A stretch of DNA of 8,400 nt from Rhodocyclaceae bacterium (GCA_018262875.1 JADFDL010000063.1:1-8400); one strand, 5' to 3'. Shown: positions 1 through 6,682, counted from the stretch's first letter. The notes: a model not told the origin generated them from the sequence alone. Program-made: numbers and translations.

Positions 1-649
1 CGCGGATCGGTGTGCGCGCCGCCGGGGCGATCGTCAGCCCGAGCTTGGCCGCCATGCGCACGGCGCGCAGCAGGCGCACCGGGTCCTCGCGGTAACGCTT
101 CCTCGGGTCGCCGATGATGCGCAGGGTCTTCTGCTGCAGGTCGGCAACGCCGTGGTGGTAGTCGGTGATGGTCTCGTCGGCGGGGTTGTAGTAGAGCGCG
201 TTGATGGTGAAGTCGCGCCGCGCCGCGTCTTCCTCGACGTTGCCGAAGACGTTGTCGCGCAGCACGCGGCCGTGTTGGTCGGTCTCGGAATCGACGTCGT
301 TGCCGGCGCGGAAGGTGGACACCTCCATGGTCTCGCCGCCGGCCATGACATGCACGATGCGGAAGCGCCGGCCGATGATGCGCGAGCGGCGGAAGATGCC
401 GCGCACCTGTTCCGGCGTGGCGTCGGTGGCGATGTCGAAATCCTTCGGCACGATGCCGGCGAGGAGGTCGCGCACCGCGCCGCCGACGACGAAGGCGGCA
501 TGGCCGTGTTCCTGCAGGCGCGCGACCGTCTGGCGCGCACCCGGCGAGATCGACTCGCGACGGATGTGGTGTTTCTCGACGGGGATCAGTGCCGGTTCAT
601 GCGTGGGCGGTGCCTTGCTGAATACGCGGCGCAACAGCTTGCGGATCAT
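1..649 (-). CDS. pcnB: Poly(A) polymerase I, N-terminal part (runs off the window)
   Basis: The first 216 codons of poly(A) polymerase I, which adds 3' poly(A) tails to RNA and so marks it for decay. The 3' end lies beyond position 1. The frame starts at ATG 649 (MIRKLLRRVF) after a short basic leader. The nucleotidyltransferase core shows GGAVRD at residues 56-61 and the catalytic Asp pair in KDFDIATDA (D70, D72). The segment IIGRRFRIVHVMAGG (91-105) resembles the bacterial PAP rather than the CCA-adding branch, and RRDFTINALYYNP (144-156) and the REDPVRLLRAVRMAAKLGL region (187-205) follow as in the family. The start overlaps the stop of the upstream truncated gene (ATGA, 646-649). Only a weak AGG-type ribosome site precedes it. 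The hda-HAD-pcnB order is usual in betaproteobacteria, where folK often follows. Identity is secure; a tRNA nucleotidyltransferase is the only realistic alternative. Confidence 0.95.
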   Translation of the reverse strand, partial: MIRKLLRRVFSKAPPTHEPALIPVEKHHIRRESISPGARQTVARLQEHGHAAFVVGGAVRDLLAGIVPKDFDIATDATPEQVRGIFRRSRIIGRRFRIVHVMAGGETMEVSTFRAGNDVDSETDQHGRVLRDNVFGNVEEDAARRDFTINALYYNPADETITDYHHGVADLQQKTLRIIGDPRKRYREDPVRLLRAVRMAAKLGLTIAPAARTPIR

Positions 650-1038
650 CCTGCTCGGGGGGGCCTGGAAAACGTAGTTTCGGAGAAGGCTAATGCCCGC
701 GCAGCGGGCGTTATGCCGGAGCTAAAGGGCGCAATGATACCGGAAAGGGGCGTTCCCGGCCGTGCTCGCTGGCCGTCGACCATGGAAATCTTGCCGACGC
801 ACTCGCCCGGGCCCAGGCGCGTCACATCGAAGGTTTCGCGCCCCGCCAGCTTCACCGACAGGCTGCCTTCCAGCACGACGTAGACGGCGTGATTCTCCTG
901 CTCGGGCTCGATGAGAACGTCGCCGGGCGCCAGGGCGTAAACGGGGCAGTCGGCCAGCATCTCCTCGACGGCATCGATGCTGATGTGCCTGAACAGCTTG
1001 CTCTGCTCGAGGATTGCGCGATCGGCGTCGGTGAGCAT
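646..1038 (-). CDS. Truncated cyclic-nucleotide-binding-domain protein (probable gene remnant)
   Basis: The 130-residue product begins like a CRP-type cyclic-nucleotide-binding (cupin-like) domain: a helical lead (MLTDADRAILEQSKLF), then APGDVLIEPEQENHAVYVVLEGSL at about 37-60 and LGPGECVGKISMVDGQ at 75-90. Similarity stops there. The rest of the beta-barrel, with the phosphate-binding Arg and the C-terminal helix, is absent. The last 40 residues have no recognisable family character and overlap the probable pcnB leader. In the phosphate-binding cassette the usual Glu of the GE motif is Lys83. Full-length relatives have about 150 residues or continue into a GGDEF or other output domain. The start ATG lies 9 bases after the HAD stop, with no clear ribosome site. 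The stop overlaps the pcnB ATG. Ligand binding is doubtful; it may be a remnant or a translated spacer that couples to pcnB. Confidence 0.7.
   Translation of the reverse strand: MLTDADRAILEQSKLFRHISIDAVEEMLADCPVYALAPGDVLIEPEQENHAVYVVLEGSLSVKLAGRETFDVTRLGPGECVGKISMVDGQRARPGTPLSGIIAPFSSGITPAARALAFSETTFSRPPRAG
688..717. repeat. Inverted repeat / hairpin ahead of pcnB
   Basis: The core is TAATGCCCGC (691-700), a 3-base loop (701-703) and GCGGGCGTTA (704-713). The arms pair fully apart from one T·G. GGC (688-690) and GCC (715-717) extend the stem by three pairs past one bulged base (714). On the minus strand it lies both in the 3' tail of the truncated cyclic-nucleotide-binding gene and in the probable pcnB leader. 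No T-tract follows in either direction, so it is not a standard intrinsic terminator. It could be a leader structure, an RNA-processing site or a dispersed palindromic repeat. Confidence 0.6.
734..739 (-). promoter_or_regulatory. Candidate -10 element for pcnB
   Basis: Read on the minus strand, this is TATCAT, matching five of six bases of the sigma70 -10 consensus, about 85 bases before the pcnB start. It lies in a locally less GC-rich stretch. No convincing -35 hexamer sits 16-18 bases upstream. A transcript from here would have a leader of about 75-80 bases that includes the inverted repeat at 688-717. This is inference from a short motif. Confidence 0.3.
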
Positions 1039-1047
1039 GATTTTGTT

Positions 1048-1710
1048 CTAGCGCAGCGAAATGACCGGCCAGCCGTTTTTCCGCGCGTGTCGCTCCAGCG
1101 TTGCGTCGGGATCGACAGCGATCGGATCCGTCACCTTGCCCAGCAAGGGCAGATCGTTGAGCGAATCGCTGTAGAACCAGCTTCGCGAGAAGCTGCGCCA
1201 GTCGTGGCCGAGGCCGGCCAGCCAGCCTTCCACCCGCGCGATTTTCCCCTCGCGGAAGCAGGGGACGTCCCGCACGCCGCCGGTGAATTCGCCGCCCGCC
1301 TGTTCCGGCTCGGTGGCGACCAAGTGGGCGATGCCGAACTCGTGGGCGATCGGTGCGGTGACGAAGCTATTGGTGGCGGTGACGACGGCGACGAGCGCGC
1401 CGTGGTCGAGATGCCGGCGCACCAGTGCCCGGCCTTTGGCCGTGACGATGGGCAGGATGCGCGTGGCCATGAAGTCTGCATGCCAGGCATCCAGTTCGCG
1501 GCGCGGATGGCGCGACAGCGGCTTCAACTGGAAGTCGAGGAACTCATGGATGTCGAGCGTGCCGGCCTTGTACTGTTCGTAGAAGTCGAGATTGCGCGCC
1601 TCGTACACCTCGCGGTCGAGGACGCCGCGGGAAATCAGGTATTGCGCCCACTCGAAATCCGAGTCGCCGGCGAGGAGCGTGTTGTCCAGATCGAATAAAG
1701 CGAGATTCAT
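1048..1710 (-). CDS. HAD-superfamily subfamily IB phosphatase (SerB-like)
   Basis: A complete 220-residue HAD hydrolase of the SerB-like IB subfamily, a soluble Mg-dependent phosphomonoesterase. Motif I is FDLDNTLL, with nucleophile Asp7 and acid/base Asp9. Motif II is VVTATNS around Thr111, the motif III Lys is probably Lys156, and motif IV is SDSLNDLPLL with Asp182 and Asp186. The helical cap occupies roughly residues 15-85. The ATG at 1710 is chosen because the catalytic strand begins at once (MNLALFDLD). The frame stays open far upstream through hda, but that extension is not protein-like. The start overlaps the hda stop (ATGA), implying translational coupling. The substrate cannot be read from sequence. 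Relatives are annotated as phosphoserine or histidinol-phosphate phosphatases, and either is possible. Confidence 0.9.
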   Translation of the reverse strand: MNLALFDLDNTLLAGDSDFEWAQYLISRGVLDREVYEARNLDFYEQYKAGTLDIHEFLDFQLKPLSRHPRRELDAWHADFMATRILPIVTAKGRALVRRHLDHGALVAVVTATNSFVTAPIAHEFGIAHLVATEPEQAGGEFTGGVRDVPCFREGKIARVEGWLAGLGHDWRSFSRSWFYSDSLNDLPLLGKVTDPIAVDPDATLERHARKNGWPVISLR

Positions 1711-2399
1711 GAAGACTTGGGGTTCCGGTTGAAGTTGTTGAGCATTTCCTTCAGCAGCGGCACGGTGACTGGCCGCTTGCGCTCCAGCGAGGCGCGGTCG
1801 AGGGCATCGAGCACCGCCATCAGCGAGGGCAGGTCGCGCGAGGTATGGCGCAGCATGTAGCCGATCACCTCGTCCTCCATGCGCAGGCCGCGCTGGCTGG
1901 CCTGGCCTTGCAGGGTTGCCGCCTTTTCTTCGTCGCTGAGCGGCTTGACCCGGTAGACGATGGCCGCGCCGATGCGTGTGCGCAAATCCTCGCGCAGCTT
2001 CAGTTCCAGCGGCGGCGCCGATCCAGCCAGGAGCAGCGCCAGCCCGGCCAGCCGGGCCGAGTTGAAGGCGCGGAAGAGGGCGATCTGGGCCGTTTCGTCG
2101 AGGCGGTCGACGTCGTCGACGATGAGCAGTCCATCGGGCGGACAGGGCAGCTCGGCGCCGGCTTCCTCGCCGGCGACCTGGACGACGCGGCGGCTGGCTG
2201 CGTCGGCCGCCACCCGGGTCGCCCGCAGCAGGTGGCTGCGGCCGCAGCCCGGCGGCCCCCAGAGGTAGACCGCATCGTAGGCCTTCGGCTGCGCCAGGGC
2301 GCGCAGGCGCGCCACCAGCTCGACGTTGGCGCCGGCGATGAAATTCTCCAGGGTCGGGTTCTGCTCGGGCCGGATGTCGAGCGTAAGCTGCTGGGGCAT
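1707..2399 (-). CDS. hda: DnaA regulatory inactivator Hda
   Basis: A 230-residue AAA+ protein equivalent to the ATPase core of DnaA without its DNA-binding domain. Hda loaded on the DNA polymerase sliding clamp stimulates hydrolysis of DnaA-ATP and prevents over-initiation of replication. The N-terminus MPQQLTLDI carries the QL-type clamp-binding motif (residues 4-9). The P-loop is GPPGCGRSH (48-56), with Arg at the usual Walker A Lys, as known for Hda. Walker B is LLIVDDVDRL (91-100). LREDLRTRI (135-143) carries the conserved arginines, and HTSRDLPSLMAVLDALDRAS (185-204) is the sensor 2 region. ATG 2399 is the only plausible start. It has no strong ribosome site. The gene is divergent from purM and its stop overlaps the HAD start. 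Confidence 0.95.
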   Translation of the reverse strand: MPQQLTLDIRPEQNPTLENFIAGANVELVARLRALAQPKAYDAVYLWGPPGCGRSHLLRATRVAADAASRRVVQVAGEEAGAELPCPPDGLLIVDDVDRLDETAQIALFRAFNSARLAGLALLLAGSAPPLELKLREDLRTRIGAAIVYRVKPLSDEEKAATLQGQASQRGLRMEDEVIGYMLRHTSRDLPSLMAVLDALDRASLERKRPVTVPLLKEMLNNFNRNPKSS

Positions 2400-2492
2400 G
2401 GTCGGTATTGATGGCGGCGCGCCGGCGGGACATACGATAAAATCCGTCCTTTGCTGCGCGAAGCGCAACTTTATCACGAAGCGGATATTCCC
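2400..2492. promoter_or_regulatory. Divergent hda/purM control region
   Basis: This 93-base spacer must hold the promoters of both directions. It has one AT-rich island at about 2432-2443. On the plus strand TAAAAT (2438-2443) matches five of six bases of a sigma70 -10, giving a start near 2450 for purM. The overlapping TACGAT (2433-2438) stands 19 bases after TTGATG (2408-2413), another possible arrangement. On the minus strand TATCGT (complement of 2434-2439) could serve hda with a short leader of about 30 bases. No good -35 is spaced at 17, and no PurR-like palindrome or DnaA box is visible. Confidence 0.5.
2455..2467 (+). other. Small hairpin in the purM leader
   Basis: TGCGC (2455-2459), loop GAA and GCGCA (2463-2467) form a perfect 5-bp GC-rich stem, 25 bases before the purM start. 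If transcription begins near 2450, this hairpin sits at the extreme 5' end of the mRNA, where such stems can protect against decay. No T-tract follows, so it is not a terminator. The stem is short and could be chance in GC-rich DNA. Confidence 0.3.
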
Positions 2493-3521
2493 TTGACCTC
2501 TCTCACCTACCGCGATGCCGGCGTCGATATCGATGCCGGCGATTCCCTCGTCGAACGCATCAAGCCTTTCGCCAAGCGGACGATGCGCCCCGAGGTGATG
2601 GCCGGCATCGGCGGCTTCGGCGCCCTCTTCGAGATCTCGAAGAAGTACCGCGAGCCGGTACTGGTCTCCGGCACCGACGGCGTCGGCACCAAGCTCAAGC
2701 TGGCCTTCCAGCTCAACCGCCACGACACCGTCGGCATCGACCTGGTGGCGATGAGCGTGAACGACATCCTGGTGCAGGGCGCCGAGCCGCTGTTCTTCCT
2801 CGACTACTTCGCCTGCGGCCGCCTCGACGTGGATATTGCCGCGAGCGTGATCCAGGGCATCGCCAAGGGTTGCGAACTGGCCGGCTGCGCCCTCATCGGC
2901 GGCGAGACGGCGGAAATGCCCGGCATGTACCCGGACGGCGAGTACGACCTGGCCGGCTTCGCCGTCGGCGCCGTCGAGAAATCGAAAATCATCGACGGCC
3001 GCAGCATCGAGCCGGGCGACGTGGTGATCGGCCTGGCCTCCAGCGGCGCGCATTCCAACGGCTATTCCCTGGTGCGCAAGATCATCGAACGGGCCAGGCC
3101 CGACATGGCCGCCGACTTCGACGGCCGCCCGCTCGCCGAGGCGGTGATGGCGCCCACCCGCATCTACGTCAAGCCGCTGCTTGCACTCATGGGGGCCGTG
3201 CCGGTAAAGGGCCTCGCCCACATCACCGGGGGCGGGCTGCTCGACAACGTGCCGCGCATCCTCGGCGAATCGCTGACGGCGACGCTCGACAGCACGGCGT
3301 GGACGCGGCCGAAGCTGTTCGACTGGCTGCAGCGCGAAGGCCAGGTGGCGGATGCCGAGATGCACCGCGTCTTCAACTGCGGCATCGGCATGGTGGTGGT
3401 CGTCGCCCAGGCGCACGAGGAACAGGCCCTCAGGCTGCTGCGCGAGGCCGGCGAGACGGCCTGGAGCATCGGCATGATCTGCCGTCGCGGCGCGGACCAG
3501 GCGCAGACGATCGTCGCTTGA
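2493..3521 (+). CDS. purM: Phosphoribosylformylglycinamidine cyclo-ligase (AIR synthetase)
   Basis: A complete 342-residue PurM, the fifth step of purine synthesis: ATP-dependent ring closure of FGAM to AIR in the cytosol. Family blocks appear in order: [18 protein letters not shown] (3-20), GGFGALF (40-46), [15 protein letters not shown] (58-72), [17 protein letters not shown] (89-105), [11 protein letters not shown] (136-146), [15 protein letters not shown] (183-197), [15 protein letters not shown] (243-257) and [11 protein letters not shown] (294-304). Length matches the roughly 345-residue family. No ATG exists near the conserved N-terminus. TTG 2493 gives the expected [10 protein letters not shown] start, and AGCGGA about 8 bases upstream is a weak ribosome site. 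An in-frame TTG at 2451 would add 14 unconserved residues. It is divergent from hda and overlaps murI by four bases. Confidence 0.96.
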   Translation: MTSLTYRDAGVDIDAGDSLVERIKPFAKRTMRPEVMAGIGGFGALFEISKKYREPVLVSGTDGVGTKLKLAFQLNRHDTVGIDLVAMSVNDILVQGAEPLFFLDYFACGRLDVDIAASVIQGIAKGCELAGCALIGGETAEMPGMYPDGEYDLAGFAVGAVEKSKIIDGRSIEPGDVVIGLASSGAHSNGYSLVRKIIERARPDMAADFDGRPLAEAVMAPTRIYVKPLLALMGAVPVKGLAHITGGGLLDNVPRILGESLTATLDSTAWTRPKLFDWLQREGQVADAEMHRVFNCGIGMVVVVAQAHEEQALRLLREAGETAWSIGMICRRGADQAQTIVA

Positions 3522-4315
3522 GTCCGACCGCCCGACCGATCGGCGTTTTCGATTCCGGCGTCGGCGGGCTCACCGTCCTGCGCCACATCCGCGCGGCGCT
3601 GCCGGCGGAAGACCTGCTCTACGTCGCCGATTCCGCCCACGCGCCCTATGGCGTCAAGTCGCCGCAGTTCATCGAGGCGCGCGCCCTTGCCATCGCCGAA
3701 TTCCTCGTCGCCCGCGACGCCAAGGCGCTGGTCGTCGCCTGCAACACCGCCACGGCGGCGGCCATTTCCCGTCTGCGCGAGCGCTTCGACCTGCCTGTCG
3801 TCGGCATGGAGCCGGCGGTGAAGCCTGCCGCCGAGGCGACGCGCACCGGCGTCATCGGCGTGCTCGCCACCAGCGGCACGCTGGAGAGCGGCAAGTTCGC
3901 CGACCTGGTCGGCCGCTTCGGCTCGCAGGCGCGCGTCATCGTCCAGCCCTGTCCGGGCCTGGTGGAGCGGATAGAAGCGGGGGACTTGACGGGGCCGCTG
4001 ACGCGCCGCCTGCTGGAAGGCTTCGTCGCCCCGCTGCTGGAAGCGGAGGCGGACACCCTGGTGCTGGGCTGCACGCATTACCCGTTTCTGGAACCGCTGC
4101 TGCGCGAACTGGCAGGCGAGCAGGTTGCCATCATCGAGTCGGGCGCCGCCGTGGCGCGTCAGCTTGCGCGCCGTCTTGCGGAGACTGACTTTTTGGCCGC
4201 GCGGCCGGCGGGATCGGAGCGTTTCTTCAGCAGCGGCGAGCCCGGCCTGCTGGAGGCGCTGCTGCCGCGGCTGTGGGGCAGCGCGGCGCAGGTCGGACGT
4301 CTTACCGGCGGTTGA
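3518..4315 (+). CDS. murI: Glutamate racemase
   Basis: A complete 265-residue MurI, the cofactor-independent racemase that converts L- to D-glutamate for peptidoglycan precursors. The active-site blocks are present: [15 protein letters not shown] (9-23, Asp12/Ser13), the PYG turn (43-45), VVACNTATA with catalytic Cys75, and [15 protein letters not shown] with catalytic Cys185 and His187. The substrate-side LATSGTLES segment is at 116-124. The start is inferred as TTG 3518, which overlaps the purM stop as TTGA and puts seven residues before the conserved IGVFDSG. No ATG or GTG lies between there and the active site, and no ribosome site is evident, so re-initiation after purM is likely. Its end overlaps the converging neighbour by 14 bases. 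Confidence 0.95.
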   Translation: MSPTARPIGVFDSGVGGLTVLRHIRAALPAEDLLYVADSAHAPYGVKSPQFIEARALAIAEFLVARDAKALVVACNTATAAAISRLRERFDLPVVGMEPAVKPAAEATRTGVIGVLATSGTLESGKFADLVGRFGSQARVIVQPCPGLVERIEAGDLTGPLTRRLLEGFVAPLLEAEADTLVLGCTHYPFLEPLLRELAGEQVAIIESGAAVARQLARRLAETDFLAARPAGSERFFSSGEPGLLEALLPRLWGSAAQVGRLTGG

Positions 4316-4946
4316 ATTCTTCCAGGCAGCCCTTGAGCGTGTCGCCGATGCTGCCGGGACGCAGCGTGCAATCTCCCGCCTTGCCGGCGCCCGCGGCATT
4401 TTTCGACGGGCCCGGCGCGCTCGCGCTGCTCGTGACAGGCGGCGGCTGGCGCGCCAGGTCGGCCTGGGCCAGGGCGAGGCGATTCTCGAGTTCCACCCGC
4501 TTGCCCTGTTCCTCTTCCAGCTTCTTCTTGTTCTGCAGCACCAACTGGTCGTAGCCGGCCAGCACGCCCTTCAGCCGGGCGACTTCTTCCTCCTGTTCGC
4601 CCAGTTCTGCCGCCTGCCGGGCGATGACCTGGGCCGAGAGCCAATAAATCCCGCCGCCACCGGCGCCGGCGCCGGCCAGCAGGGCCAGGCCGTAGGGCAA
4701 CAGGCGGCGCCACCGTGGCGGGGCGGCGGGCGCCTCGGCTTCCTCATCGCCCTCTTCGCGGCGTGCGTTGCGCGCATCGGGCTCCGCGCCTTCGGCTTCC
4801 TCGCCCTCCGCTACGGCCTTCGGCCGGCGCAGACGGCGGAGCAGCAGCAGTGGCGCGACCAGCAGGCGCTTCAGGCGCAGAACGAGGCTGGGCCGGGGCG
4901 CCGCATCCTCTTCGGTTTCATCGACGGTTTCGCTGGCAGTGGACAA
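4302..4946 (-). CDS. Unknown single-pass membrane coiled-coil protein
   Basis: I do not recognise this 214-residue protein. The N-terminus is acidic ([11 protein letters not shown]), then comes a basic, leucine-rich stretch ([20 protein letters not shown], 22-41), possibly amphipathic or membrane-associating. A charged, low-complexity Glu/Ala region covers 44-76. A hydrophobic, Gly/Ala-rich segment at 82-104 is a likely membrane helix. A coiled coil follows at about 107-165 ([40 protein letters not shown]), then a Pro/Ser/Ala linker and a compact tail with two cysteines ([20 protein letters not shown], Cys193 and Cys207). The start is TTG 4946, chosen because GGAG lies 6 bases upstream; the frame upstream overlaps miaA and is not protein-like. 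By the positive-inside rule, the basic N-terminus suggests a cytosolic N-end and a periplasmic coiled coil. It lies 56 bases after miaA. Confidence 0.75.
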   Translation of the reverse strand: MSTASETVDETEEDAAPRPSLVLRLKRLLVAPLLLLRRLRRPKAVAEGEEAEGAEPDARNARREEGDEEAEAPAAPPRWRRLLPYGLALLAGAGAGGGGIYWLSAQVIARQAAELGEQEEEVARLKGVLAGYDQLVLQNKKKLEEEQGKRVELENRLALAQADLARQPPPVTSSASAPGPSKNAAGAGKAGDCTLRPGSIGDTLKGCLEEFNRR

Positions 4947-4951
4947 GCCGG

Positions 4952-4956
4952 TCTCC
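4952..4956 (-). promoter_or_regulatory. Ribosome-binding site deciding a TTG start
   Basis: On the minus strand this reads GGAGA, leaving five bases before TTG 4946. It supports TTG as the start of the membrane coiled-coil gene, since no ATG or GTG lies in frame between the miaA stop and residue 1. Confidence 0.6.
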
Positions 4957-5002
4957 GCTATTACCCATAACAGGGAAGATAACGGCGCAGCCGGGGGGGA
5001 AC

Positions 5003-5938
5003 TTAAGCCAGGGCGGCTTCGGCGGCTTGGGCCACCCGGGCGACGAGATCCGCCGCGAGGCAGTCGAAGGTCTCGACCCCCGGCCAGCTGCGCAGCCAGG
5101 TCAGTTGCCGCTTGGCCAGCTGGCGCGTGGCGGCGATGCCTTTCTCGCGCAGTTCCGCCCGGCCGCAACTGCCTTCGAGGAATTCCCACACCTGGCGGTA
5201 GCCGACGCAGCGCATGGAGGGCAGGTTGGCATGCAGGCGGTATTTGCGGCGCAGCGCGCGCACTTCATCGACCAGCCCGGCCGCCAGCATGGCGTCGAAG
5301 CGCTGCGCGATGCGCTCGTGCAGCACGGCGCGGTCGGACGGCAGCAGGGCGAGCTGGATCAGGCGGTAGGGCGCGGCGGGCTCTGACCGGCGCGCCAGAC
5401 TCTCGGCCAGCGGCGCGCCGGTGAGGCGCACCACCTCCAGCGCGCGCTGGATGCGCTGCGCGTCGGTCGGCTTGAGGCGCGCCGCCGCTTCGGGATCGAG
5501 CGCCGCCAGTTCGGCGTGCAGCGCCGGCCAGCCGCGTTGCCGTGCTTCCGCATCGATCCCGCGACGCAGTCCGGCGTCGGCCTGCGGCAGGTCGGAGAGG
5601 CCCTCGCGCAGCGCCTTGAAGTAGAGCATGGTGCCGCCGGCGAGCAGGGGTATCTTGCCGCGCGCCGTGATCTCCGCCATGACGCGCAGCGCGTCGGCGC
5701 GGAAGCGGGCGGCGGAATAGCTTTCCTCGGGGGAGATCAGGTCGATCAGGTGGTGCGGGAATTGCGCCAGCGTGGCGCGGTCCGGCTTGGCGGTGCCGAT
5801 GTCCATGTCGCGGAACACCTGCGCCGAGTCGACGCTGACGATTTCCAGCGGCAGGCGCAAAGTCAGTCCCAGCGACACGGCGGTCTTGCCGCTGGCGGTG
5901 GGGCCCATCAGGAAAATGGCGGGAGGGAGCGGGGTCAC
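5003..5938 (-). CDS. miaA: tRNA dimethylallyltransferase
   Basis: A complete 311-residue MiaA, which transfers a dimethylallyl group from DMAPP to N6 of adenosine 37 in tRNAs that read UNN codons; the modification improves decoding fidelity. The P-loop is GPTASGKT (12-19). [19 protein letters not shown] (34-52) carries catalytic Asp37. [18 protein letters not shown] (62-79), [13 protein letters not shown] (98-110), the [13 protein letters not shown] block (162-174), [13 protein letters not shown] (242-254) and [14 protein letters not shown] (270-283) follow as in the family. Length is normal. The start is GTG 5938: the first in-frame ATG is residue 11, inside the strand leading into the P-loop. 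No ribosome site is close; an AAGGA lies 18 bases away inside the upstream gene. It starts 9 bases after the transglutaminase-like stop, suggesting coupling. Confidence 0.96.
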   Translation of the reverse strand: MTPLPPAIFLMGPTASGKTAVSLGLTLRLPLEIVSVDSAQVFRDMDIGTAKPDRATLAQFPHHLIDLISPEESYSAARFRADALRVMAEITARGKIPLLAGGTMLYFKALREGLSDLPQADAGLRRGIDAEARQRGWPALHAELAALDPEAAARLKPTDAQRIQRALEVVRLTGAPLAESLARRSEPAAPYRLIQLALLPSDRAVLHERIAQRFDAMLAAGLVDEVRALRRKYRLHANLPSMRCVGYRQVWEFLEGSCGRAELREKGIAATRQLAKRQLTWLRSWPGVETFDCLAADLVARVAQAAEAALA

Positions 5939-5947
5939 GCCGCGATT

Positions 5948-6655
5948 CTACGTCGATCCTTCACGGATGCGTGCCACGTTGCGGTTCATCGCATGCCTGG
6001 CCCAGTTCTCGTAGAGCCGGCGCTTCCAGCCGGCGAGGTTGGTGCCGTGCCTGCCGTAGAAGGCATCCGGGTCGTCGAATACGCCCAGGTCGCGCACGAT
6101 GCCCTTGTGCTGGATGAAGGTGTCGCTGCCCGTCCATTCCACCGGCGGCGCGCGGAAGTCGTCCGTCGCCACGCCGTAGCCGCAGAAATCGCCAGCGCAG
6201 GCGAAGCGCCGCTGCAGGGCGGACAGGTAGGGACGGTCGAGGATGAAGCCTTCGAGATTGATCCAGCGCCCGCCCAGTTGCACTTCGACCCAGCTGTGCA
6301 GGATCTCCCGCGGCGCCAGCAGATAAAACACGCCGGTGACGGCGCCGCGCTGCAGGCGCTTGTCGATGGTGAAGCCGTGCAGGCGGCAGGGCACGCCGAG
6401 CGCGCGCAGCAGCGCCATGAACAGCGTGCCCTTGGTGTTGCACTGGCCGTAGCCGTCGGCCAGCACGCGCGAGGCGGGCAGGTCGTCGGCCGTGTTGTAG
6501 CCGAAGGCGATCCCGTCGCGCACGAACTCGTAGGCGGCGCGGATGCGCGCTTCGCCTTCGAGGCGCCGCCAGCCCCGGTCGTCGATGAGCGCGGCGATGG
6601 GCGGGGACGCGAAATCGAGCAGCCGCGTCTCGCGCAGCCATTGCGTGGTTTCCAT
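5948..6655 (-). CDS. Transglutaminase-like superfamily protein
   Basis: A complete 235-residue protein with a transglutaminase/protease-like core. GYGQCNTKGTLFMALLRALG (69-88) supplies the nucleophile Cys72. HSWVEVQLGGRWINLEGF (120-137) supplies His120. The third catalytic position, usually Asp, falls on or near Glu135 (with Asn133 close by). The region before it (IRAAYEFVRDGIAFGYN, 38-54) is the usual lead-in helix of this fold. No signal peptide or membrane helix is seen, so it is probably cytosolic. Members of this superfamily can be cysteine proteases, peptide hydrolases or acyl transferases, and the substrate cannot be read here. ATG 6655 has an excellent ribosome site (AAAGGAGG, 4-base spacer) inside a hairpin. 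It lies between araC and miaA, an unusual place; the adjacent regulator may control or be coupled to it. Confidence 0.85.
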   Translation of the reverse strand: METTQWLRETRLLDFASPPIAALIDDRGWRRLEGEARIRAAYEFVRDGIAFGYNTADDLPASRVLADGYGQCNTKGTLFMALLRALGVPCRLHGFTIDKRLQRGAVTGVFYLLAPREILHSWVEVQLGGRWINLEGFILDRPYLSALQRRFACAGDFCGYGVATDDFRAPPVEWTGSDTFIQHKGIVRDLGVFDDPDAFYGRHGTNLAGWKRRLYENWARHAMNRNVARIREGST

Positions 6656-6658
6656 GAA

Positions 6659-6679
6659 GCCTCCTTTGAACAGGGAGGC
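6659..6679 (-). promoter_or_regulatory. Strong ribosome site in a hairpin ahead of the transglutaminase gene
   Basis: On the minus strand AAAGGAGG (6667-6660) lies four bases before ATG 6655 and is the best ribosome site in the window. Its GGAGGC (6664-6659) is the exact complement of GCCTCC (6679-6674), giving a 6-bp GC-rich stem with a 9-base loop. The stem starts three bases after the araC stop (6683), so a ribosome finishing araC would cover and open it. That geometry suits translational coupling. The pairing is seen directly; its regulatory effect is inferred. Confidence 0.55.
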
Positions 6680-6682
6680 AGC

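Noticed and set aside
48..56. The Hda P-loop Arg in place of Lys (GCGRSH), considered as an inactivating change.
   Set aside because: The position given is the residue range in Hda, which is encoded at about 2233-2258 on the minus strand. Functional Hda proteins such as that of E. coli also have Arg here, so it is normal for the family.
657..663. A run of seven G (and a similar run at 4993-4999) considered as a phase-variation tract.
   Set aside because: The first lies just ahead of pcnB, in the non-homologous tail of the remnant; the second lies between genes. Neither controls the frame of an intact gene, and seven-base runs are expected in DNA of this composition.
889..1698. A 269-codon plus-strand open frame opposite the HAD and truncated genes.
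   Set aside because: It is antisense to a clear HAD phosphatase, with no recognisable domain or ribosome site.
2470..2478. TTATCACGA ahead of purM, considered as a DnaA box near hda.
   Set aside because: It differs at three positions from TTATCCACA, in the most discriminating half, and no second site is nearby.
1707..3416. A 569-codon minus-strand frame that would extend hda far upstream.
   Set aside because: Only the part from ATG 2399 resembles a protein family. The upstream extension is antisense to purM and has no family character.
2870..4315. An extended plus-strand frame that would give murI a long N-terminal extension.
   Set aside because: The extension is an arginine-rich out-of-frame reading of purM. 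MurI similarity begins only after TTG 3518.
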